Under the pieces are notes generated by a model. It was not told the DNA's origin and did no database searches. It was given only the letters and a program-made list of their open reading frames with translations. Both the position numbers and the translations under genes were made by a program. From assembly GCA_002862785.1 (NCBI GenBank), contig PKDZ01000040.1, positions 61,832-125,831 of the forward strand: 64,000 nt of DNA, in the 5' to 3' direction. This stretch comes from Flavobacteriales bacterium (GTDB taxonomy: Bacteria; Bacteroidota; Bacteroidia; Flavobacteriales_D; Sanyastnellaceae). This document shows, piece by piece, positions 1 to 8,688 of this stretch (its first letter is position 1; each line of letters begins with the position of its first letter).

Positions 1-1
1 C

Positions 2-2014
2 GTGAGCGGTCGTCTCAACGGCGATTATGCCCCGACCGACTGGCTCAAGGTCATGTTGTCTTCCAGCCTCAGTCGTGGCATCAACAACCGCATCGATGCG
101 GCCTGGTCTGGTGGCCTCGGTGACGCGATGTCCAATGCCCTGCCCTATTATCCTGTTTACCGCACCGATACCCTGTTCAACGCCGACGGCACCATCCAGT
201 CAATGCCCGGGGATTATTACCTCTATCAGGACGAATGGGGTGGAACGAAGAATCCGGTTGCCGTGCGCGAGAGCAAGACTTGGGTCACCACCGAGGACCG
301 CTCCATCAACAACGCGAGCATCATCCTGACCCCCATCGACAAGCTCTTCATCAAAGGTTCTGGTGGATTCGACTACATGCACGTCCGGGAAGACATCTAC
401 AACCCACCGAGCATCTTCATCACGAGTGAACTGGGCAACGCCAACCGCTACGCCAACTACGTGCTGAACTGGAACTACAGCCTGACGGCCGACTATAAGA
501 TGGACCTGACGGAATTCAGCCAATTGAGCCTGCTGGCCGGTTCAGAATTCCAACGCACGGACAGCTACGGATACGGCATCGGCTTCGGCGATGTGACCGG
601 TCCCATCTTCGAGAACGACAGCCTGTTGGAGGTGGCCAATGGCCAGACCACGGTCAACAACCCGTCCCAGCACAGCTTCCTCTCCTACTTCGGCCGTGCC
701 AACTACATGCTGAAGGACCGCTACTTCTTCCAGGGCACGGCCAGGGTGGACGGTTCCAGCCGCTTCGGACGGAACTACCGCTACGGCTTCTTCCCCTCCC
801 TGAGCGCCGGCTGGGTCATCAGCGACGAGCCTTGGTTTGAAAGTGGCCAGCTCAGCTTTCTGAAGGCCCGCACGAGCTGGGGGCGCACTGGAAACGCCGC
901 CCTTCCCGATTACGCTCGTTTCGGCACGTACAGCGCCGCCGATAACGGCATCCTATACAATGGGCAGCCCATCCTCTTCCCGCTCCAGCCGGCCAACCCC
1001 AACCTCCGTTGGGAGACCAGCCGCACGGTGGACGCGAGCATCGAGATTGGCCTGTGGAACGACCGCGTCACGACCGAGATTGCCTACTACAACAAGCGGT
1101 CCAAGGACGTCATCATGAACGTCTCTACCCCGCCAAGCACGGGCTTCACGAACCGGTGGGACAACGTGGCCACCATCCTCAACCGCGGTGTGGAGTTTTC
1201 CGTGAAGAGCCGCAACCTCATTGGCGAGTTCCAGTGGACCACCGAGCTCAATTTCGCTCGGAACTACAACGAACTGGAAGACATCGGCAACTACACGCCG
1301 GATGCTGTGAGTGGCGGCACCAACGACAGCCGCGTCATTCCGGGCAGCCCTGTCGGCAGCTTCTACCTGATGGAGTTCAGCCACGTGGACAGCGAGACGG
1401 GCCTGCCGGTCTACCTCGACCGCGCCGGCAACGAGACCTTCGACTACGACAACAACGAGCGCAAGTATGTGGGCGACGGCCTGCCGGATTTCGTGGGCGG
1501 CATGACCAACACCTTCCGCTACAAGCGCTGGGACCTGCGTGCCCTCGCCACCTTCAGCTACGGCGCCAAAATCTTCGACAGCTCCTCCAAGCGCCAACTC
1601 GGTGTGGTGACCAGCTGGAACATGCGGACCGAGATCCTCGACCGCTGGCGCCAGCCGGGCGATGAGGCCACCTTCCCACGCTTGACACTCGACGAGACCA
1701 CGTACGGATTGCCCAGCGGATTCCCGTGGTGGAACACCAGCTTGTTCGTCTTCGACGCCAGCTACCTCCGCCTGCGCAACCTCACCCTCGGTTACACCAT
1801 CCCCGTCATCGGCGAAGGACCGCACGCCGTCCGGAACCTGCGAATCAACGCCAGCGTGACCAACCTCTTCACCATCACCAACTTCCCCGGCCTCGATCCG
1901 GAAGTCGTCCGCGACTTCGAAAACGCACAGGACCGCAACATGAGCCCGAACGTGACCTACCTCACGCCTCCCCAGGAGCGGGCCTTCACCCTCGGTGTCA
2001 ACCTCCAATTCTGA
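2..2014 (+). CDS. SusC/RagA-type TonB-linked outer membrane receptor, 5'-truncated by window edge
   Basis: 670 aa open at the left edge; beta-barrel segments such as 'FFQGTARVDGSSRFGRNYRYGFFPSLSAGWVISDEPWF' and 'LRLRNLTLGYTIP'; followed directly by a SusD-type gene. Confidence 0.93.
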   Translation: MSGRLNGDYAPTDWLKVMLSSSLSRGINNRIDAAWSGGLGDAMSNALPYYPVYRTDTLFNADGTIQSMPGDYYLYQDEWGGTKNPVAVRESKTWVTTEDRSINNASIILTPIDKLFIKGSGGFDYMHVREDIYNPPSIFITSELGNANRYANYVLNWNYSLTADYKMDLTEFSQLSLLAGSEFQRTDSYGYGIGFGDVTGPIFENDSLLEVANGQTTVNNPSQHSFLSYFGRANYMLKDRYFFQGTARVDGSSRFGRNYRYGFFPSLSAGWVISDEPWFESGQLSFLKARTSWGRTGNAALPDYARFGTYSAADNGILYNGQPILFPLQPANPNLRWETSRTVDASIEIGLWNDRVTTEIAYYNKRSKDVIMNVSTPPSTGFTNRWDNVATILNRGVEFSVKSRNLIGEFQWTTELNFARNYNELEDIGNYTPDAVSGGTNDSRVIPGSPVGSFYLMEFSHVDSETGLPVYLDRAGNETFDYDNNERKYVGDGLPDFVGGMTNTFRYKRWDLRALATFSYGAKIFDSSSKRQLGVVTSWNMRTEILDRWRQPGDEATFPRLTLDETTYGLPSGFPWWNTSLFVFDASYLRLRNLTLGYTIPVIGEGPHAVRNLRINASVTNLFTITNFPGLDPEVVRDFENAQDRNMSPNVTYLTPPQERAFTLGVNLQF

Positions 2015-2020
2015 TCCACG

Positions 2021-3451
2021 ATGAAGCGTTTCAACACCCCTTCCTTGCGGATCGCCGCATTGGCCCTGTCCCTCGGGCTCCTCGTCACAGGCTGCGACAA
2101 GCAGCTCGAATTCGAGCCCGGTGACGTGATTCTCGCCGAGGACGCCATCAACACCGCGGACGACCTCCAGCGGATGCTGAACTCCAACTACGACGTGCTC
2201 GCCAACGTCCTCAATGGACGCCAGCAGAGCATTGCGGAGCTGCTCACCAACAACATGGCCCGCCCTTACTCCAGCCTCGACTACACTGCCGTCTGGAACC
2301 GGGAGACCAATTTCTTCACCCCGACAACCGGCGGGCTGTACACGGACTTCTATTACGCCATCTACCGCGCCAATGTGGTGGTCGAGAGCTTTGACCTGGT
2401 CGAAGGACTGGACGACGCCACTGCGCTGCGGTTGGAAGCCGAGTCCCGGTTTGTCCGGGCCGTTTGCCACTGGTACCTCGTGAAGATGTGGGGCTACCCG
2501 TACGGCTACACCGCGGACAACAGCCACCTCGGTGTGCCACTCCGCCTCGACGCCGTCGAGCCCCCCACGCCGCGCGCCACGGTCGGTGAGGTCTACGCCC
2601 AGGTCATCGCCGACCTCGAATTCGCCCGGGACAACCTGCCCCAGGAGAACGGCCCCTATGCCTCCAGCATGGCCGCGAGCGGATTCCTCGCCCACATCCA
2701 TTTCCTGCGTCAGGATTGGGCAGCGTCCCAAGCCGAGGCCGAGCGCGTCATGAACAGCGGACTCTTCCAGCTCGACGACGACCTCGACCGCTTCGAGGCC
2801 AGAAGCGACAGCGTATTGGCCGGAGACCTGATCAACCCTGAAACCGTGTTCGGCATCATCGGCGGCTACTTCGCCGTGGACGGGGACAGCTTGCTCAATG
2901 ACCGGAGCTATGCCTTCCGGGACAACTTCCGCCAGGACAACAACATCAACCCGCAGCTCACCTTCAGCGAGGACATCGTCAACCTGTTCTCTTTGAATGC
3001 CGCCGATGACCGCGGCAATTGGATCAACAGTGACGGCGTGACACACAAAGTGACCCGCTTCGACGACAAGCAATTCTTCAACGTGCCCATCGTCCACTTG
3101 ACCGGTCTCAACCTCCTCCGCGCCATGTGCGTGGCCCAGAACGGTGGCGACCTGTCCACGGCGATCGCCGACATCAACGCCATCCGCGACCGGGCCTTCG
3201 GTGAGGATCTGAACGACCTCGACCCCGCTTCTGACGCCGCTGCCGTGCTCGCAGCGGCCCGCGAGGAGTACCGGAAAGAGACCCTGTGCGAAGGGTGGGA
3301 ACTTGACCAGGCCAAGCTCCGCGGGGTGATGGGCGAAGACGAGACCGTCCGCGATGCCCCATGGGATTGCCCCGGCTCCCTGCTCCAATTCCCGAACTCC
3401 TCGACCACGGCAGCGGGGTTCATTCTCAATGACGAAGGCGGATGCCTCTGA
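2021..3451 (+). CDS. SusD/RagB-like nutrient-binding outer membrane lipoprotein
   Basis: Lipobox 'LGLLVTGCDKQ', SusD-like 'RLEAESRFVRAVCHWYLVKMWGYPYG' and C-terminal 'REEYRKETLCEGWELDQAKL'; 6 nt after susC-like gene. Confidence 0.93.
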   Translation: MKRFNTPSLRIAALALSLGLLVTGCDKQLEFEPGDVILAEDAINTADDLQRMLNSNYDVLANVLNGRQQSIAELLTNNMARPYSSLDYTAVWNRETNFFTPTTGGLYTDFYYAIYRANVVVESFDLVEGLDDATALRLEAESRFVRAVCHWYLVKMWGYPYGYTADNSHLGVPLRLDAVEPPTPRATVGEVYAQVIADLEFARDNLPQENGPYASSMAASGFLAHIHFLRQDWAASQAEAERVMNSGLFQLDDDLDRFEARSDSVLAGDLINPETVFGIIGGYFAVDGDSLLNDRSYAFRDNFRQDNNINPQLTFSEDIVNLFSLNAADDRGNWINSDGVTHKVTRFDDKQFFNVPIVHLTGLNLLRAMCVAQNGGDLSTAIADINAIRDRAFGEDLNDLDPASDAAAVLAAAREEYRKETLCEGWELDQAKLRGVMGEDETVRDAPWDCPGSLLQFPNSSTTAAGFILNDEGGCL

Positions 3452-3471
3452 ACCCCACAGCATTGACCACC

Positions 3472-3969
3472 ATGAAACTTCAACACCTTCTCCTCCCCTT
3501 TCTGGTCCTGGCCCTCGCGGTGACCGGGTGCAAGCGGGAAATCACCGGTGAACTCGGGGACCCCATCGACAAGCGGGCCGGTTTCCTTGGAAAGTGGGAG
3601 CTCGCCTCCTTCACCCAACAGGACCTCAACAACCCGCTGAAGCAGACCCGCGATCTAAGCCACCTCTACATCCAGGACGGCGTCATGCCAATGAGCCTCA
3701 CCTTCAACGATGATGACTCTTACGACATCGTTCAGGAAATCGGCCGCGAGTACTTCGGTCAAGGCGGAATGTGGTCCTTTGATGACCCGGCCTTCCCGAC
3801 CTTCCTCCAGCTCATGGGAGAGGGCGATACGCTCCAGTACAACCTCGGCACCACCGTGCGCCCCTACGATGATCAGATGGCCATCGAATACCGCCGGAGC
3901 TGTGGCGAGGGCGGCGCCTATCTCGAGACGGTCATCTACACCTTCACCTTCAACCGCATCCCGCAATGA
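3472..3969 (+). CDS. Small SUS-locus lipoprotein (lipocalin/DUF5004-like by appearance)
   Basis: Signal/lipobox 'LVLALAVTGCKRE'; compact beta-rich 'GFLGKWELASFTQQD'; start ATG 3472; collinear with SusD. Confidence 0.6.
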   Translation: MKLQHLLLPFLVLALAVTGCKREITGELGDPIDKRAGFLGKWELASFTQQDLNNPLKQTRDLSHLYIQDGVMPMSLTFNDDDSYDIVQEIGREYFGQGGMWSFDDPAFPTFLQLMGEGDTLQYNLGTTVRPYDDQMAIEYRRSCGEGGAYLETVIYTFTFNRIPQ

Positions 3970-4847
3970 ACCGCCTGAATTCTCTTCTGCTGGTCCTGTG
4001 CGCCGGCTTGCCCCTCGGTCTGCTCGGCCAAGCGGCCTATGTCCTTCCCTCGCCCACGGCCGCCGAGGCTGAAGTCACCCTGTACATTGATCTGACCCAA
4101 TGTCAAGAACAGCGTCTAAGTGACATGCTCGACACCTATCCCGACGAGGACGTCTATCTGTGGATCTGGAATCCGTCCGCTCCCGTTGCTGGAAACGGGG
4201 ACTGGGGCGACAGCGACGACCACCAGGTCATGACCAAGGTGAGCGAAAAGCTGTACAGCTTCACATTCGTTCCGACCGAGTACTTCGGTGTGGACGGTCC
4301 GACCTTCTTCTCCCGCGGCATTTCCTGCCTGGCCAAGCTGGACAACGGCTATTCCTACCAAGAGGAATTCGGTGGCGAAGCCAAGACGGAGGACCTCTCC
4401 GTGGGCATCGTGCCCCAACTCTGCAATGGCCGCATGTGCATCTTCCCTGAAATCCGGGAAGGGGACGACTTCGTGACGTTCACCTACGACAACAACCAGG
4501 AGACCAACCCGGACCTGCAGAACCTCTCCGAGGTCTATCTGCACCTGACGGCCCGGACGGATGCCTTCACCTTGTACACATATGGCGATGACGGCGTGAC
4601 TTCCACCCCGTTTGATGCTGGATCCGTTCCGGAGTTGCGCATGAATCCGGTCGAGGGCGAGCCCGGCATGTTCACCTTCACGTTCGTGCCCGAAGACTTC
4701 TTCCTCGGAACGCCGAGCAACATCGACCAGACCCCGTACACCGGAGAGCCGCTGGAAAATGGCGTCCGCTGGTACATCACCAAGCCGGGGTACACCTTCG
4801 CCGGTCCGCCACCGGCCAACAGCCTGGGCATCCTCATCTGCGAGTGA
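3966..4847 (+). CDS. Secreted accessory protein of SUS locus, possible glycan-binding
   Basis: N-terminal signal peptide, overlaps previous stop by 4 nt, two similar halves ('VYLWIWNPSAPV...YSFTFVPTEYF' and 'VYLHLTARTDAFTLY...FTFTFVPEDFF'). Confidence 0.6.
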   Translation: MNRLNSLLLVLCAGLPLGLLGQAAYVLPSPTAAEAEVTLYIDLTQCQEQRLSDMLDTYPDEDVYLWIWNPSAPVAGNGDWGDSDDHQVMTKVSEKLYSFTFVPTEYFGVDGPTFFSRGISCLAKLDNGYSYQEEFGGEAKTEDLSVGIVPQLCNGRMCIFPEIREGDDFVTFTYDNNQETNPDLQNLSEVYLHLTARTDAFTLYTYGDDGVTSTPFDAGSVPELRMNPVEGEPGMFTFTFVPEDFFLGTPSNIDQTPYTGEPLENGVRWYITKPGYTFAGPPPANSLGILICE

Positions 4848-4880
4848 GGCGCATCCGACTCTGACTGAAACGAAATCGTG

Positions 4881-4912
4881 AAAGCGCCCGGTGGACAGCC
4901 GGGCGTTTTCCA
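4881..4912 (+). terminator. Rho-independent terminator-like hairpin after SUS operon
   Basis: aaagCGCCCGGtggacagCCGGGCGtttt: 7-bp GC stem plus flanking A/T pairs and T-run. Confidence 0.7.
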
Positions 4913-4925
4913 TCTTGAGCTCCCC

Positions 4926-7280
4926 ATGAAACTACCGCTTTTCCTTCTTCTCTTCACCGTGTTCCTCGCCACTGGATGTACCACAGAGGCCGGCTCCGGA
5001 CCCTCGACCAACGCGGTGATTCCGGGCACCGCCATGCCTGTGCGGCTCGCCCCGGACTCCACATGGATTCCTCTGACGGATTTCTGTCCGGAATCCACCG
5101 GACTTCAGGTTTTCTGGATTCCGTCGTGGGGCAACGGGGTTGAATTGGCCATTCAGGAGCACGAAGAAGGACCTGGCGTCTGGATTGAAGGCCAGCCGAA
5201 GGACGGATTCGGTGCTCTGGAAATCCGCGGTATTGAGCGTGGCGAGCACGTGCCCATCCTCGCGTCCACCCAACAGCGCATCACGTACACGATGCCCATG
5301 GATTACCGAGAGCACGAGGAGGTCCGCATCATGGGTGCTTTCAACGGATGGTCCCGAACCAGCCACCCTTTGACCCGGAACCAGAACGGGACGTGGTCCA
5401 TTGACCTGATCCTCGGGTCCGGCAAGCATGCGTACCAGCTCATTGTAGACGGCGAGGAAATGCCTGATCCGGTCAATCCGGACCTGGTGGACAATGGCTT
5501 CGGCGGATTCAACTCACTCCTGACTGTCAAAGGACAAACTGGTCAAGTGGACCTGGCGGCCATTGGATTCGGAGGCAATCAGGTGCACGATGTTCGACTG
5601 ACCGGCACCCCGGGAGCCCGCGTCTGGGCCTGGTGGGAAAATCAACTCTACACCTCCAGCCTGCTCGGCGAAAACGGGTCCGGTCTCGTGCGCATTCCCG
5701 CAGCCGCCTATGGTGCCGGACGGTCGGACCTGCGCCTTTGGGCCACGGGCGATGGCGCACCCAGTGCGGAAGTTCGAATCCCCTTGATGAACGGCCTCCC
5801 GGTCATGGATCCCGCCCAGTTGGTCCGGGAGGACTGGGAGTCCCAAATTCTCTACTTCATGATGGTCGACCGCTTCCGAAACGGAAACCCGGACAACGAC
5901 CGCCCCGTGGACGACCCCGCCATCCACCCCCGAGCCAATGACCATGGAGGAGACCTAGTCGGCATCCATGACGCCTTGAACGAGGGCTATTTTGAAGACC
6001 TCGGTGTCACGGCGCTCTGGGTGTCTCCCCTCACGCGGAACCCCGACGGGGCCTGCGGTTACTGGCAGGACCCCAGCACCGAGGTGACGAGCCGGTTCAG
6101 CGGATATCACGGCTATTGGCCCATCTCCAACACCGAATTGGATCCCCGCTTCGGTACCCGGGCTGAATTCGATGGACTTGTGGACGCCGCCCACGAGGCG
6201 GACATGAACTTCATCCTCGACTACGTGGCCAACCACGTCCATGAGGAGCACCCCCTTTACGCGGAACACCCGGATTGGGCAACCTCCCTGTACTTGCCCG
6301 ACGGGAGGGAAAACACCCAGCTGTGGGACGATGAGCGCCTCACCACCTGGTTCGACACCTTCATGCCGACCCTTGACCTCCGGATTCCCGAAGTCTACGA
6401 GGCCATGACGGACAGCGCCGCCTGGTGGGTGGCGAACTCCGGCATCGATGGATTCCGTCATGACGCCACCAAGCACATCCCCCTGGTCTTCTGGCGGCGG
6501 CTCACCGAAAAGGTCAAGGAATTGACGGCAGATTCCGGTCGGCGCATCTTCCAGATTGGGGAGACCTATGGCAGTGCCGACCTGATCTCGAGTTACCTCG
6601 GCACCGGCATGCTCGATGCCCAGTTTGACTTCAACCTGTACGACAAGGCCATCGTCGCCTTCGGCAAAGATGACGCCGGCGTGGAGGACCTCGTCCGGGT
6701 GGCCCAAGAAGGCCTCGATACCTATGGCGCCCATCACCTCATGGGAACGATCACTGGCAACCAGGACCGGCCTCGGTTCGCTTCGCTCGCCGAAGGCACC
6801 GTGCGGTGGGAAGAAGACCACAAGCTCGCTGGGTGGACGCGTCAGATCGACCGGGATGGGATGCGGGGACACCACGCCATGCGGATGCTTACGGCGTTCA
6901 ACCTGTCCATGCCCGGCGTGCCCTGCCTCTACCAGGGAGATGAGTACGCCGATGTGGGCGGCAATGACCCCGATAACCGCCGGATGGTTCGCTTCGATGC
7001 ACTCGACGCGGATGAGGCGAACACGCGGGCCCATGTGGCCGAGTGGAACCGGCTGCGCCGCTCCCGCATGAGCCTGCTTTATGGCCAGACCACCATCGAA
7101 GCCCTGCCCACCGGGCTCCTGCGCATCGAACGCCAATACCTCGACGAGACCACCACGATCTACATCAACCCCACCCCGTCTTCGGTGGCGATCGAGGTGA
7201 TGTCGAAGGTCGTGGCCGGAGCGGTCCAAGACAGTGAACTGCCCGCCTACGGCTGCGTAGCCATTGCCGGCGACTCCTAA
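4926..7280 (+). CDS. GH13 alpha-amylase-family lipoprotein with N-terminal CBM48/isoamylase-N-like domain
   Basis: Lipobox 'LATGCTTE'; 'RIMGAFNGWSRTSHPL' CBM; GH13 motifs 'DYVANHV', 'GIDGFRHDATKH', 'GETYGS', 'GNQDRPRF'. Confidence 0.92.
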   Translation: MKLPLFLLLFTVFLATGCTTEAGSGPSTNAVIPGTAMPVRLAPDSTWIPLTDFCPESTGLQVFWIPSWGNGVELAIQEHEEGPGVWIEGQPKDGFGALEIRGIERGEHVPILASTQQRITYTMPMDYREHEEVRIMGAFNGWSRTSHPLTRNQNGTWSIDLILGSGKHAYQLIVDGEEMPDPVNPDLVDNGFGGFNSLLTVKGQTGQVDLAAIGFGGNQVHDVRLTGTPGARVWAWWENQLYTSSLLGENGSGLVRIPAAAYGAGRSDLRLWATGDGAPSAEVRIPLMNGLPVMDPAQLVREDWESQILYFMMVDRFRNGNPDNDRPVDDPAIHPRANDHGGDLVGIHDALNEGYFEDLGVTALWVSPLTRNPDGACGYWQDPSTEVTSRFSGYHGYWPISNTELDPRFGTRAEFDGLVDAAHEADMNFILDYVANHVHEEHPLYAEHPDWATSLYLPDGRENTQLWDDERLTTWFDTFMPTLDLRIPEVYEAMTDSAAWWVANSGIDGFRHDATKHIPLVFWRRLTEKVKELTADSGRRIFQIGETYGSADLISSYLGTGMLDAQFDFNLYDKAIVAFGKDDAGVEDLVRVAQEGLDTYGAHHLMGTITGNQDRPRFASLAEGTVRWEEDHKLAGWTRQIDRDGMRGHHAMRMLTAFNLSMPGVPCLYQGDEYADVGGNDPDNRRMVRFDALDADEANTRAHVAEWNRLRRSRMSLLYGQTTIEALPTGLLRIERQYLDETTTIYINPTPSSVAIEVMSKVVAGAVQDSELPAYGCVAIAGDS

Positions 7281-7305
7281 GGCAACCCTTTGTACCGGTG
7301 GGGGT

Positions 7306-7313
7306 TATCCTTG
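7306..7313 (+). promoter_or_regulatory. Candidate -7 box TATCCTTG, 4 nt before ATG 7318
   Basis: Matches Bacteroidota TAnnTTTG-type element at the shared 12-nt T-to-ATG register. Confidence 0.4.
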
Positions 7314-7317
7314 CACT

Positions 7318-8685
7318 ATGAAACGATTGCATCTGCTTCCCCTCCTGCTCCTTGGATTCACCCTCCAGGCCCAGGACACCTTCACGGTCGGCAACACCAC
7401 CCTCTACGCCACCGACCTCGTCAACGACAGTCAAATCCCTTGGGAAATCACCTGGGGCGGTGACGACATGCTGTGGTGCAGCGAACGCAAAGGGCGCGTC
7501 ATCCGCATCGATCCGTTGACCGGTGAGTACACCACCGTCCTCGACCTCAACGTCACCTTCAACGGTTCGGGCGAGCCCGGTCTACTCGGCATGGTGCTCC
7601 ACCCGGATTTCCCCGAGGACCCCCGCGTGTGGGTCGTGTATTGCAATGGACAATTCAACGTGTCCGAGCACTTGAGCGTGTTTGAATGGAATGGCACCGA
7701 GCTCGTCAATGAGGAAGAACTGCTCACCCTGCCGGGCGCCCAAATCCACAATGGCAGCCGCCTCCTCTGGATGCCGGGCAACAAGCTCCTGATGACCACC
7801 GGAGATGCCGCTGAGCCGGACAACAGCCAGGACCTCGGCAGCCTCAACGGCAAGATTCTCCGCATTAACCCGGACGGTACGATTCCCGAGGACAACCCCT
7901 TTGGCGACAGCTACGTCTACACCTGGGGCAACCGGAACGCACAGGGCCTCTGCATCGGGCCGAACCTCCGTATCTACGCTTCCGAACATGGCCAGAATCA
8001 GGACGATGAGTTCAACCTTGTCGAGCCCGGACGGAACTACGGGTGGCCCGATGTCCAGGGTGCCTGCAACACCCCGTCTGAGCAAGCATTCTGCGAAGAA
8101 TGGAACGTCATGGAGCCGCTCAAGGCGTGGACCCCCTGCATTGCCCTCAACGGGCTCGAGTACTACACCCACGAAGCCATTCCCGAGTTCCAGGGCAAAA
8201 TCATGATGGGTGTGATGAGTGGGTTTAACGATCCCCTTCCCGGCCGCCTCATCGTGATGGAGATGTCGGAGGACGGGACCGCCGTGGTGGACGATGAGGC
8301 CTACTTCGGCTCGTTCGGTCAGCGCATCCGGGACATTGCTGTGAACCCCTATACCGGGGCCTTTTACCTCGCCTTCAACGGCACCTCCTACCCGGGGTCC
8401 CCACCCAACATCATCAAGGAGTTCAGCACCTCGGACCCGGCCAGCGTGCCAAGCCCCGTGGTCGAGCCCGTTCTGATCCGGCCGATTCCCGCCCGGGGAC
8501 AGGTGGACATCAGCGTCACCGACGGTGCCCTTCGCGGGCCGCTCGTTGTCCGCGACCTCGCGGGCCGCATCGTCCACGAAGGACAGGTGGAAACCCTGCG
8601 CTTCCAAATGAACATCGAAGGGTGGGCGCCTGGACGCTACACGGTTTGGACCGCCACGGGAGCGAGCCCGATGATGGTGCACTGA
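7318..8685 (+). CDS. PQQ-dependent glucose/sorbosone-type sugar dehydrogenase, secreted (T9SS tail)
   Basis: 'GEPGLLGMVLHPDFPEDPRVWVVY', 'GNRNAQGLCIGPNLRIYASEHGQNQDDEFNLVEPGRNYGWPDV'; C-terminal sorting-like domain. Confidence 0.88.
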   Translation: MKRLHLLPLLLLGFTLQAQDTFTVGNTTLYATDLVNDSQIPWEITWGGDDMLWCSERKGRVIRIDPLTGEYTTVLDLNVTFNGSGEPGLLGMVLHPDFPEDPRVWVVYCNGQFNVSEHLSVFEWNGTELVNEEELLTLPGAQIHNGSRLLWMPGNKLLMTTGDAAEPDNSQDLGSLNGKILRINPDGTIPEDNPFGDSYVYTWGNRNAQGLCIGPNLRIYASEHGQNQDDEFNLVEPGRNYGWPDVQGACNTPSEQAFCEEWNVMEPLKAWTPCIALNGLEYYTHEAIPEFQGKIMMGVMSGFNDPLPGRLIVMEMSEDGTAVVDDEAYFGSFGQRIRDIAVNPYTGAFYLAFNGTSYPGSPPNIIKEFSTSDPASVPSPVVEPVLIRPIPARGQVDISVTDGALRGPLVVRDLAGRIVHEGQVETLRFQMNIEGWAPGRYTVWTATGASPMMVH

Positions 8686-8688
8686 TTT

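Noticed and set aside
953-3463. 836-aa minus-strand ORF antisense to susC/susD
   Set aside because: Mirror ORF caused by high GC and codon bias; translation has no recognisable domain and the plus strand encodes clear SusC/SusD proteins.
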